DNA from: Candidatus Anstonellales archaeon
GTDB taxonomy: Archaea; Micrarchaeota; Micrarchaeia; Anstonellales; CG1-02-47-40
DNA: 32,313 bases
Direction: 5' to 3'
Assembly (NCBI GenBank): GCA_038869735.1
Contig: JAWCQO010000009.1
Span: 1-32,313 of the forward strand
A program made the translations under genes and the position numbers. Shown one piece after another: positions 7,522 through 15,015 of the stretch. Position 1 is the stretch's first letter, and each line of letters starts with the position of its first letter. The notes beneath the pieces are model-generated. The model was given only the letters and a program-made list of their open reading frames with translations. It did no database searches and was not told the DNA's origin.

Positions 7522-7653
7522 ATGAAAGAAAGAATTAAAAAGGATTTTGAGCTTTTGCCAATTTATAGATATCCTTCCGTTCAAGAGTGTGCGTCCATTA
7601 TTGAGCAGAGTTTGACTTTTTGGGCAAGGATGTTGTGTGTTTTTGCAATATGA
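7522..7653 (+). CDS. Possible 43-residue small protein
   Basis: A short frame from ATG 7522 to TGA encodes MKERIKKDFELLPIYRYPS followed by VQECASIIEQSLTFWARML and a short hydrophobic end. The composition looks protein-like (charged amphipathic start, hydrophobic tail that could contact membrane). The AT-rich element at 7495-7504 is about 22 nt upstream, so a leaderless mRNA divergent from rpoK is possible. There is no homology that I recognise. It could be chance in a 307-bp gap. Confidence 0.25.
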   Translation: MKERIKKDFELLPIYRYPSVQECASIIEQSLTFWARMLCVFAI

Positions 7654-7772
7654 GTGAGAAAAGAAAAAAAAGAGTTTCAAGGGTATATGGGTGACTGTTA
7701 AACTCTTTTTGTGCTTACTGGCAAACTCGTTCTTGTGTGCGCATTTGTGTGTGCTTGCTTGTATGCCAAACA
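7654..7772. other. Gap with nothing recognisable
   Basis: Between the possible small ORF and the RNase J-like gene. It is T/G-rich (gtgtgcgcatttgtgtgtgc near 7735). A minus-strand frame crosses it (7462-7773), but its composition is poor and it starts on the stop of the next gene, so it is not called. Confidence 0.4.
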
Positions 7773-9062
7773 TTACACCTTAAATGTTTCATTTATATTT
7801 GGAACAGCAACTTCAAATTGTTTTAGGTCAGACATAAGTTCATTAAGCTTTTTGACTTCTCCGTGAACAAGGAATATTTTTTTTAGTCCTTTTATTCCGT
7901 TTGCAAATCTAACCAGATCGTCATGGTCGGCATGAGCTGAAAAACGAACTGTCTCAACTTCCAAGTTTAGGTAATGCTCCTCCCCATCTATCTGGACAAA
8001 GCGCTCACCATCCTGAATTCTTCTTCCAAGTGTCCCTTCTGCTTGATATCCGACGAAGATTAGTTTATTCTTCTTCGAGCTTCCGATTGCTTTGAGATAT
8101 TCAAGAACAGGCCCTCCGGTCAACATTCCGGAAGTAGATACTATAATGCATGGTGAAGAAAGAATTTTTGAGCGGTTACGTGGGCTTGCTGATTTAAAAA
8201 GGCTGCTAGAAAAGGGGTTATTGTGTGATTTTTTTGTTCTTCTTTGAATCTCAGGTTTGAAATAGTCGACATATTTTGAATAGATTTTGTTGGCTTTCTT
8301 TATCATGCCGTCAACATATATTGGGACTTGAGGAAGAAAACCGCTTCGCATATAGTCTTCCAGAACCAATAATATTTCTTGGCCCCTCCCAACCGCAAAC
8401 GATGGTATAAGAACGATTCCTCCTCCTTCGAGTGTTTTTCGAACTGAGTTTGCAAGTGCTCTGCTAGCTGTCTGGATTGTTGGAAGCTTATCGGACTTCA
8501 GGCCATAGGTTCCTTCCATTATAAGTGTTCTCGCTCTTATTTTTCGGACACAGCCTTCGAGTATTTTGCCGGCGCGAACTCTAAAATCGCCGGTGTAAAG
8601 AATTCCTCCTTCTTCCTCTATCTTGACCATGGCAGAGCCAAGTATGTGTCCAGAGTGAAGGAGAGAAAACGAAGGAAATCTGCTTGACTTTATTTTCCAC
8701 ATAAAAGGAGTTTGAACTGCGGACGAAAGAACCCTTGAAATCTCTCTTACTGAGAAGGCCTTGCTTATGCGAGAGTAGTCTTCAAGGAGAAGTTTGGCTA
8801 GCTCGAACGTTGGTTTCGTACCATAAAGAGTCGGGGAAAAACCTTCCAAATAAAGAAATGGTAGAAAACCGATGTGGTCAAGGTGAGCGTGGGAAATAAC
8901 TATGTTAGATACCCGTCTAAAAAAATCTTTGTCCAGGGATGGAATTTGGGTTTCTGCACCAAGCTTTACTCCGCAGTCTATAAGGATGTGCTTTTGCCCA
9001 TCATGGACTTCTATAGCGCTTCTGCCAACTTCACCTGCTCCTCCATAAAATGAAACATTCAT
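7773..9062 (-). CDS. Beta-CASP metallo-beta-lactamase ribonuclease (archaeal RNase J / CPSF73-like)
   Basis: 429 residues. Motif 1 is the Asp of ILIDCG near residue 29, motif 2 HAHLDH is at 58-63, a later metal-ligand region surrounds HSGHILGSA, and the motif 4 Asp is in YTGDFRV. The beta-CASP insert is marked by LIMEGTYG (motif A), FSAHAD (motif B) and FLVHGE (motif C). All metal-binding positions look intact, so an active 5'-3' exo- or endoribonuclease is expected, acting in mRNA decay or rRNA processing. No KH domains precede the catalytic core, unlike aCPSF1, so it resembles aRNase J or aCPSF2. The ATG at 9062 is 52 bp from the divergent transglutaminase-like gene. Confidence 0.9.
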   Translation of the reverse strand: MNVSFYGGAGEVGRSAIEVHDGQKHILIDCGVKLGAETQIPSLDKDFFRRVSNIVISHAHLDHIGFLPFLYLEGFSPTLYGTKPTFELAKLLLEDYSRISKAFSVREISRVLSSAVQTPFMWKIKSSRFPSFSLLHSGHILGSAMVKIEEEGGILYTGDFRVRAGKILEGCVRKIRARTLIMEGTYGLKSDKLPTIQTASRALANSVRKTLEGGGIVLIPSFAVGRGQEILLVLEDYMRSGFLPQVPIYVDGMIKKANKIYSKYVDYFKPEIQRRTKKSHNNPFSSSLFKSASPRNRSKILSSPCIIVSTSGMLTGGPVLEYLKAIGSSKKNKLIFVGYQAEGTLGRRIQDGERFVQIDGEEHYLNLEVETVRFSAHADHDDLVRFANGIKGLKKIFLVHGEVKKLNELMSDLKQFEVAVPNINETFKV

Positions 9063-9114
9063 GAGATATCACAACATTATTATACTTCAGATGACACTTG
9101 TTTTTAGATAGAGT

Positions 9115-9768
9115 ATGATACCTATTTTAACTTTTATAACTCTCCCGCTCATTGGAAAGAAAAAAAAGGATGAGTATACGGCGTCTAAGCCAAATGAAAC
9201 AGGAGAACCTATTATTAGTTCTTGTCGGGAAGGAATATACAAAAAAATAATCGAGAGATATGCAGAAATTATTGAGGAAAGTGAAGCAAAAAGCATTTCG
9301 GAGCTCAAAGGTCTTGTAAATACAGAGGATGGTAAGATAAAGGAGATTGTAAGTGAGATAAAGAAGAAATATGATGATTATAATTATGAGCGGGATTTTA
9401 CAAATGCCGCTTATGAAGCAGTTTTGTTTGTTTCAAAAATAAGGACAGTTAGCTTGCCCGTGAACTTCTGGCTTTCTTTTTCTGAAATTGTAGAAATCGG
9501 GGAAGCAGACCAGATGGATAAGGGAATTCTCCTCTGCGCCATCTTAAGGGCGTTGGGAAGCCCAAACGCAGCAGTTTTTCTCTCAGAAGCAAAAAATGTT
9601 TATGTGCTCTGGAATGTAGATGATGTTTTTTACCTTTTTGACGCAGAAAGCAACGGACTTGACACTGGCAGGGAGGAGGAAATAAAAGCAAAGATGGGAA
9701 GTAGCCTGTTATATTCATTCAACGACAAGGAGTATCGTGATTTTTCACACGTAAGCATTTCGGATTAA
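9115..9768 (+). CDS. Transglutaminase-like fold protein with a degenerate catalytic triad
   Basis: 217 residues. After a short hydrophobic N-terminus and a KKKK stretch there is a charged helical part (about 35-95), then a transglutaminase-like core. The segment GEADQMDKGILLCAILRALG aligns with the usual 'GdCeDKA.LL.sLLRALG', but the nucleophilic Cys position is Gln. The segment NVYVLWNVDDVFYLFD aligns with 'HaWVev..dg.wy.lD', where His is replaced by Asn or Val while the Asp remains. Enzymatic activity is therefore unlikely, and a binding or scaffolding role is inferred. The ATG at 9115 has a TATA-like attattatactt at 9076-9087, giving a very short leader. The gene stands alone between convergent and divergent neighbours. 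Confidence 0.65.
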   Translation: MIPILTFITLPLIGKKKKDEYTASKPNETGEPIISSCREGIYKKIIERYAEIIEESEAKSISELKGLVNTEDGKIKEIVSEIKKKYDDYNYERDFTNAAYEAVLFVSKIRTVSLPVNFWLSFSEIVEIGEADQMDKGILLCAILRALGSPNAAVFLSEAKNVYVLWNVDDVFYLFDAESNGLDTGREEEIKAKMGSSLLYSFNDKEYRDFSHVSISD

Positions 9769-9797
9769 GAGTAGTAGCATTTCTGATTAGAGTAGTA
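9755..9797. repeat. Tandem duplication of about 22 bp across a stop codon
   Basis: 9755-9776 and 9777-9797 are adjacent copies that differ by one base and one single-base gap. The first copy holds the last codons and stop of the transglutaminase-like gene, so the duplication leaves the protein unchanged. It looks like a replication-slippage product. Confidence 0.8.
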
Positions 9798-9814
9798 GTT
9801 AGTGGCTAAATTAG

Positions 9815-10831
9815 CTATACCTGAACCTCTTTTTCTCGCTCGAGCTTCTCTTTGAGGAGGGTATAGTAAGAATCAACTTTTGAAAAGTATTGCCTTATAC
9901 GCCAACTTTTATTTTGCTGGTAATAAGTCATCCAGTCATTGGAAAGCCTTGCAGACCTCTCTGCTTCTGCAGGTTTGATGTAAGCTGCTGCTATGAGACG
10001 GGGATTGGAGTAAGTTGTGATGGTGGGCTCAATTCGTTGAAGCCTTTTTTCAAGATGTTTGAGATAAGTCGCAGCAGCAAGAAGACTTTTTTTATAATCA
10101 TTTTTCATCTCTTCAAATGAGAAGGGAAAGCCCAAGTCGTCAAATGTTGATTTCTTCATCTGGACAAGAGACCACGAAGGCTCTTTATTAGGAGGGATAT
10201 GCTTTATATCAGAGCTATAGTTTCTTGAGTTTGGGTCTTTTTTTAATGCCTTTCCCAATGAGTTGAGCTCTGCCTCAATCTGAAAAAGACTTTTTCTATA
10301 CGCTGTTTGTTCTGCACAAATAACCAAAAAAAGAGTTAAAGGGTTTATGTCAGCTGTACGTGAAACACTCAAAACGGATGAGACGAACTCCTCGCCAAAG
10401 AGAGATACTAGACCTGCATATTGGGAGAGTAGATTGCTTGGAACTTGAGTTTTTGTTGCTATTTTATCAGGTTTTGCTTGAAAAAATTTTTCTTTTTTAG
10501 CTGAGGATTGGGATTGGACGTTTAGGTTGGTGATCGAAAGGACGTAGTATGTCTTTTTTTCATCTGGATTGTATACTGTGTCTTTCTTGCAAGAGATACC
10601 GTATTTTGAAAGCTCTTCCTCAATAACTGAAAAATTTTTGTCTCTTCGAAATTCGGATTTTGAGTCAGCACCAAAAAATAGATCTATGCTTTTTCTTTTT
10701 CCTTCTAAGAGTTGTCTGAGTAGTTCGAGGGCATCTTTGCTCATAAATAGTTTCTTTTCAACTAAAGAATATAGATTTGGACGCTCTTGATGCCTTTGCT
10801 GTTCCTGCATCTGCTCAAGAAAATCAAACAT
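9815..10831 (-). CDS. Lytic-transglycosylase/lysozyme-fold-like protein at the end of the pilus operon
   Basis: 338 residues from ATG 10831, chosen because AGGGG lies about 11 nt upstream; a TTG at 10840 is too close to it. The first 110 residues are charged and unassigned. From about 145 the order of elements resembles SLT/goose-lysozyme domains: INPLTLFLVICAEQTAY (the 'dP.Ll.Ai...E' helix with a candidate catalytic Glu), then WSLVQMKKSTFDDLG (like 'GLmQ.mpsTa.dlG'), then KKSLLAAATYLKHLEKRL (like 'N..aG..yL..l'), then LIAAAYIKPAEAE at the 'aAYNaG' position. About 45 residues are inserted between the Glu and the 'LMQ' part, and the YNxG motif is not kept. There is no clear signal peptide. It lies 50 bp downstream of the pilin gene, so a role in pilus passage through the envelope is possible. 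Confidence 0.55.
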   Translation of the reverse strand: MFDFLEQMQEQQRHQERPNLYSLVEKKLFMSKDALELLRQLLEGKRKSIDLFFGADSKSEFRRDKNFSVIEEELSKYGISCKKDTVYNPDEKKTYYVLSITNLNVQSQSSAKKEKFFQAKPDKIATKTQVPSNLLSQYAGLVSLFGEEFVSSVLSVSRTADINPLTLFLVICAEQTAYRKSLFQIEAELNSLGKALKKDPNSRNYSSDIKHIPPNKEPSWSLVQMKKSTFDDLGFPFSFEEMKNDYKKSLLAAATYLKHLEKRLQRIEPTITTYSNPRLIAAAYIKPAEAERSARLSNDWMTYYQQNKSWRIRQYFSKVDSYYTLLKEKLEREKEVQV

Positions 10832-10881
10832 GAAAAACAAAACCCCTGATTAAGCACATAGCCGCTAGGTTTATCAGTTTA

Positions 10882-11436
10882 TTATTGGAAGGATTCATTT
10901 ATTCTAACTATCCCTCCAACGCTGGCGGTTGGAGAAACAGCAGTTGCAATTAATGTGGCTTGTGCCTGCCTCTCCTCATACCCTTCGGGTTCGTCTGCGT
11001 ATTTATATTTTAAGATTAATTTTCCTCTAAATTCATCACCCTCCTTTAGAGCCACTACTTCTGAGCCGCTTTTCATACATTTGACGCCTACATCTTTTCT
11101 AAACGTATAAGAAGAGCCTGGCATGATGTTGCGTCGTGTAAATGAGGGGAGGAATGCACCAGAGTATTCTTCAGTTGTACAGGCAACGTTTGTTATGGTA
11201 ACTTCTTTTTGGCCGGTGTTTTTTATTGTGAAAATGAGAGAACCGTCAGTGAGTACCTGTGGAAAAGGGTCTGAGCAGGAGAAAAACTTCTGGGAAAAGA
11301 TGCATTGATCTCCAAGCTTAAAGAGTGATGTGAGTGAAAAGAGGATAGCGACTACTATCACTACGACAAGGAGAGCCCAGCCGTAAGTCATAAGATATTC
11401 CATAGCTGCCTGTCCACGCTTGTTTTTTGGTAGCAT
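10882..11436 (-). CDS. Archaeal type IV pilin-like protein with class III signal peptide
   Basis: 184 residues. The N-terminus MLPKNKRGQAAMEYLMTYGW has a short basic leader. A prepilin peptidase (EppA/PibD-type) would cut before GQAAMEYL, with Glu at mature position 5 as in class III signal peptides. A hydrophobic helix (ALLVVVIVVAILFSL) follows that packs in the filament core. The remaining 140 residues are a soluble beta-rich domain with four cysteines (CIFSQKFFSC, NVACTTEE, VKCMKSG), so disulfides are possible. It is 12 bp after the TadC-like gene and shares its operon. It could be the major pilin or a minor one; only one pilin is seen here. Confidence 0.88.
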   Translation of the reverse strand: MLPKNKRGQAAMEYLMTYGWALLVVVIVVAILFSLTSLFKLGDQCIFSQKFFSCSDPFPQVLTDGSLIFTIKNTGQKEVTITNVACTTEEYSGAFLPSFTRRNIMPGSSYTFRKDVGVKCMKSGSEVVALKEGDEFRGKLILKYKYADEPEGYEERQAQATLIATAVSPTASVGGIVRINESFQ

Positions 11437-11448
11437 TCCAATCCAACC

Positions 11449-12504
11449 TCAGACAACTGCAAACCCAAGGCCTTGAAGAAAGGCCTTAGTCGTAAAGAAT
11501 ACTATTAAAGACAAAGCGCTTAAAAAAGGTATATATCTAACTCCGTGCCACTTAGAGCCCTTCTGTATTATGCCTATGATTATGGAGGACGTGATTGAAG
11601 TAAATAGGATGACGCCTATTGAGAATACAACAAACTCATCGGGAGAGAATGGTGGTTTTGAGAGTGAGAAAAACGCAAAACCGCGCTCTACTTGAGCTGA
11701 GGGCAACTTGCTAAATGCAGCGTAAAGGGTAGAAAGCAAAGAATGAGATACGGCCATCAGAAAAGGGGAGCCTATTACACTTGCGAACAAAACAAATATT
11801 ACATACATCAGGAGGGAGGAGGATATTTCTTTTGAGGTTATTTGTATATTCCTTCCGTCTTGGGCTATCTCATCTAAAACGTCAGCTGTTTTTCCTCCTG
11901 TCAGCATGCTTTGTTTTATTAAGGATACTGTACGCATAAGAAGTGGGGAATCGAAGCTTGATGCCAGCTTGTCAAGTGAAGTAGTAAATGGTTCTCCAGC
12001 AAAGGCTCTTTTTGCGGCAGCCTCCACCTCACGAGAAAGAAGACCAAACTCCGGCTTTGCTGCCTGCCAAAGCGCCTGGTCAACGGGCATGCCTGCACGT
12101 ATATTTGCACTTGCAATCATTAGAAAATCAGGAAGGGTTGATTCGACCAGTTTTCTTCTCGACTCTGAGCTAAAGGAGAGATACGTGTAAGAAAGAAGAA
12201 AGAGGGTTGAGGCTGAAAGCACAATGGATATCAAATAGAGCAAGATCGAAGCTGAGAAGATTACTTTAAATGGAAAAGGGAGCTTGCCGGAAATAGCAGA
12301 TGCAAGCAAGTAGAATTTCTGGGATGTATAAAGAAATCCAAATATTGCAATCGAAAGCAATATCGTAAATGAAAGGAGAAGACCAACAAGCACTTCTGCT
12401 CTTATACTAACACCTGCCATGCGAAGGGCGGCTTCAATCTTACGGATATGCTGCCGCGAAAGAGAGCGTCCTAGCTTATCAAAAAAATCTATAATGCTCA
12501 TCAT
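11449..12504 (-). CDS. tadC: Type IV pilus membrane platform protein, TadC-like (T2SF family)
   Basis: 351 residues with about five hydrophobic helices: near 39-60, a long pair near 80-125, and three in the C-terminal half (MYVIFVLFASVIGSPF and later). The cytosolic stretch between them, LVESTLPDFLMIASANIRAGMPVDQALWQAA, is the T2SF/GspF hallmark ('lp..l..la..l.aG.....al'). It overlaps the TadB-like gene by 4 bp (ATGA), so the two are translationally coupled and probably form a heteromeric platform, equivalent to a single FlaJ split in two. The platform couples the TadA motor to pilin insertion. Confidence 0.85.
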   Translation of the reverse strand: MMSIIDFFDKLGRSLSRQHIRKIEAALRMAGVSIRAEVLVGLLLSFTILLSIAIFGFLYTSQKFYLLASAISGKLPFPFKVIFSASILLYLISIVLSASTLFLLSYTYLSFSSESRRKLVESTLPDFLMIASANIRAGMPVDQALWQAAKPEFGLLSREVEAAAKRAFAGEPFTTSLDKLASSFDSPLLMRTVSLIKQSMLTGGKTADVLDEIAQDGRNIQITSKEISSSLLMYVIFVLFASVIGSPFLMAVSHSLLSTLYAAFSKLPSAQVERGFAFFSLSKPPFSPDEFVVFSIGVILFTSITSSIIIGIIQKGSKWHGVRYIPFLSALSLIVFFTTKAFLQGLGFAVV

Positions 12505-13400
12505 CCAACACCAACCCTTGGTCTTGATGCTTCGATTGCAGATACAAAGAGAAATTGAAAAAGGGATATGATTACAAAAATAACAAGAAGGAGTAGACTT
12601 CCGTTTGCGTTTGCCCAGAAACCAATAAAGGAGAGCAAAATGGAACCAAGTGCAACTCCAAGAGAGGGGAAAACGATACCAAAAACCATGAAAAACATAA
12701 CTAAGGGGTAGAGTTTTTGACCATAGGCTTTTAGTGAAACTAATTGTTCGCGCGAGATTTGTTCAAGTACCGAGTCAAGAGAGTTTGCAACATCAGAACC
12801 TGAAGAAAGAGCGTTTGAAAGCTGGAGAACAACACGCCTAAACATTTGAGATGGGTTTGTTGCTGCAACTTCGTGCATGGCGGCATTCACCGGCATACCA
12901 AGAGCAGTTTTTTCTATTATTCTGTTAAATTCCTTGCTTGCTTCGCCGTAGCCTGATGAGGCGGCAGATATGGCATCGTATAGAGGAACGCCCGCCCTCA
13001 GTGAAATTAGGATATGCCTTCCGGCAAAGACAAGCTCTGATTCAATAAGACGCGCGCGTACATTGGCCTTCACTCGTGGGAAGTTCATAAAATAGAAAAA
13101 TGAGAAAAGAAGGAAAAGTGGGAATAGGAACAGAAAGAAAACAGGGTTAATACGTGGCAGAAAAAGATAGGCTATTAGAAGGAGCGAAAGCGAAAGAAAG
13201 AGTGAAGAGCGCAATGCATGGTAAGCAAATGAAAGTGTGGTGTAGTTGGTTAGATTAGCCATTACAAGCTCTGACTGGAGATTCGGAAAATACTTAAGGG
13301 TGTATGAAAGAAGATTGGACAAGGAAGCAGGGATAGAAATAGATTTAGTACTATTTTCATCAGTTGGGTCTTCTTCTTTTAGCTTTCTTTTTCGGTCCAT
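12501..13400 (-). CDS. tadB: Type IV pilus membrane platform protein, TadB-like (T2SF family)
   Basis: 299 residues. A charged cytosolic N-terminus of about 65 residues comes first, then two membrane helices (about 66-110). The T2SF domain follows, with LVFAGRHILISLRAGVPLYDA and ALGMPVNAAMHEVAATNPS, then two or three helices at the C-terminus (YPLVMFFMVFGIVFPSLG and SLLLLVIFVIISLFQFL). The two T2SF proteins are paralogous in layout. It starts 3 bp after the TadA stop and overlaps TadC by 4 bp. Confidence 0.85.
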   Translation of the reverse strand: MDRKRKLKEEDPTDENSTKSISIPASLSNLLSYTLKYFPNLQSELVMANLTNYTTLSFAYHALRSSLFLSLSLLLIAYLFLPRINPVFFLFLFPLFLLFSFFYFMNFPRVKANVRARLIESELVFAGRHILISLRAGVPLYDAISAASSGYGEASKEFNRIIEKTALGMPVNAAMHEVAATNPSQMFRRVVLQLSNALSSGSDVANSLDSVLEQISREQLVSLKAYGQKLYPLVMFFMVFGIVFPSLGVALGSILLSFIGFWANANGSLLLLVIFVIISLFQFLFVSAIEASRPRVGVG

Positions 13401-13403
13401 AGT

Positions 13404-14933
13404 TTAGATGCCCTCCCACTTAGCATTATGCTCAGCTAACGAAAGGATTTCGTCAGGTGATTGATAGTAGTTTGAGATTATGCGAGCAACTGTCTCAAGC
13501 CCGGTGTATTTGTTGCGTACCATCCATGAAAGTATTTTTGATTTTTCTTCTACGTCTTGGTCTATCTCCTTTTGAGTCAGGCCGGAGTAAAGGGAGAGTT
13601 TTTCTGAAAGCTTGTTCATCTTACCAATGGGAAGCATTCGCTGGCTTTTTATGTCAAGTCGATAGAGTACATTAGCGCCGTCACTTGAAACCTCTGCAAA
13701 CTCGAATGTTTTTCGCAGATTTAAGCGGCGGTTTCTATACTGTACAACTATTCCTGAAAGCGAATCAAGCATAACCCGTGGTACGTTTATAGGAGGATTT
13801 GTAAGGCGAGTTACTGTTTCTTGTGAGTTGTCCGCATGAATCGTAGCATAAACCGAATGTCCGGTGTGCATGGCTTCAAACATTACTTGGGCTTCTCTTT
13901 CTGTGCGAACTTCTCCTAGCAGTATTCTATCAGGTCTTTGTCGAAGAGAGTTAATAAGAAGGTCAAGCATAGTGATTTCGCCCTTTCCCTCAATATTTGA
14001 TTCTTTAGTTACCATTGGAATCCAATGCATAAATGATGGCAGAGTAAGCTCGCGCGTGTCTTCAATAGAGATTATGCGCTGATTAGCAGGAATAAGAGTT
14101 GCAATAGCATTTAAAAATGAAGTTTTTCCGCTTCCTGTTCCTCCAGTGACTAACAAAGACATCTCGTTTTGGACACAAAGCCATATTAGAGAGGCTATGT
14201 GCGTTGGGATACATTCTAGTTCAACAAAACGGCTAATGGTCCACGGGTTTTGGGAGAACTTTCTGATGGTAATAGTATTTCCAAAAGAGGAAACCGGATA
14301 GAGCGTCGCATTAACTCTTTCTCCGGTTGGAAGATGGGCGTCCATAAGCGGGCATAGTGTGTTTATCTGTTTTCCTATTTTCCTCCCTATCAATGCGGCA
14401 TAATCGTATATATTTTCCTCAGATCTTATATACACATTCGACTTGCACCATCCCCATTTTTTGTGATATACCCAGACTGGCTCATTTGAATTATTTATTG
14501 CAATTTCTTCAAGCTTATCATCGTGCATTAGAGCTTCCAGCTCTCCAAGACCAAGTGTATTTTGGATTAGATATGAAGCAAGGACTTGTTTTGTAGAGTC
14601 AGAAAGGGATGGGAAGTTGCGTGTGAGTAAGGCAAGTGCCTTTGAATTGAACTTTTCTTTTATTTCGTCTGCTTTTTTAGAGTCAAGCATCTCTGAGACC
14701 GAAATTTTTACGCTTGAGACGAGTTCAGCCTTTAGTGTGTTTAGAACTATTTTTGTACCTTCTCCTAGTCCGGGTATGTGGAGGTTGTAGCGCGGAGTAA
14801 AGTCTGATGCAGCGCGAGTTATTTGTACATTGACAGGAATAGACTCTGAATTGAAATAGTAATTGTCAAGAATTGTGGCTTTATCTTGTTTGGCTTTATC
14901 TTGTTCGTCTTCTTTTTTGATTTTGTCTGGCAT
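13404..14933 (-). CDS. tadA: Type II/IV secretion ATPase, TadA/CpaF-like pilus motor
   Basis: 509 residues. The N-terminal domain (about 1-230) includes an AINNSNEPVWVYHKKWGW segment and the PTGERVNATL stretch of the family. Walker A GGTGSGKT is at 264-271. The Asp box SIEDTRELTLP is near 290, Walker B RILLGEVR at 336-343, and the His box HTGHSVYATIHAD near 356-368. All motor motifs are intact, so it is an active hexameric ATPase that powers pilus assembly. It is the first gene of the operon TadA-TadB-TadC-pilin-lysozyme-like. A GGGA lies 4-8 nt before the ATG. The C-terminal segment from about 440 is outside the catalytic core. Confidence 0.93.
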   Translation of the reverse strand: MPDKIKKEDEQDKAKQDKATILDNYYFNSESIPVNVQITRAASDFTPRYNLHIPGLGEGTKIVLNTLKAELVSSVKISVSEMLDSKKADEIKEKFNSKALALLTRNFPSLSDSTKQVLASYLIQNTLGLGELEALMHDDKLEEIAINNSNEPVWVYHKKWGWCKSNVYIRSEENIYDYAALIGRKIGKQINTLCPLMDAHLPTGERVNATLYPVSSFGNTITIRKFSQNPWTISRFVELECIPTHIASLIWLCVQNEMSLLVTGGTGSGKTSFLNAIATLIPANQRIISIEDTRELTLPSFMHWIPMVTKESNIEGKGEITMLDLLINSLRQRPDRILLGEVRTEREAQVMFEAMHTGHSVYATIHADNSQETVTRLTNPPINVPRVMLDSLSGIVVQYRNRRLNLRKTFEFAEVSSDGANVLYRLDIKSQRMLPIGKMNKLSEKLSLYSGLTQKEIDQDVEEKSKILSWMVRNKYTGLETVARIISNYYQSPDEILSLAEHNAKWEGI

Positions 14934-15015
14934 TTTATCCCTCTATTGCGCGCACCGCACACTCTTTTTAGAACATCTTTAAGAGAAAATTCTGCACTGA
15001 AGGTTTAAATGGCTT

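Noticed and set aside
7462-7773. Minus-strand ORF of 103 codons between rpoK and the RNase J-like gene
   Set aside because: Its composition is random (many His, Lys, Phe), it overlaps the rpoK start, and its ATG sits on the stop of the neighbouring gene.
10882-14933. Archaellum (flagellar) operon
   Set aside because: There is one pilin and two separate TadB/TadC platform genes and no FlaC-H accessory genes, which fits an adhesive Tad-like pilus better.
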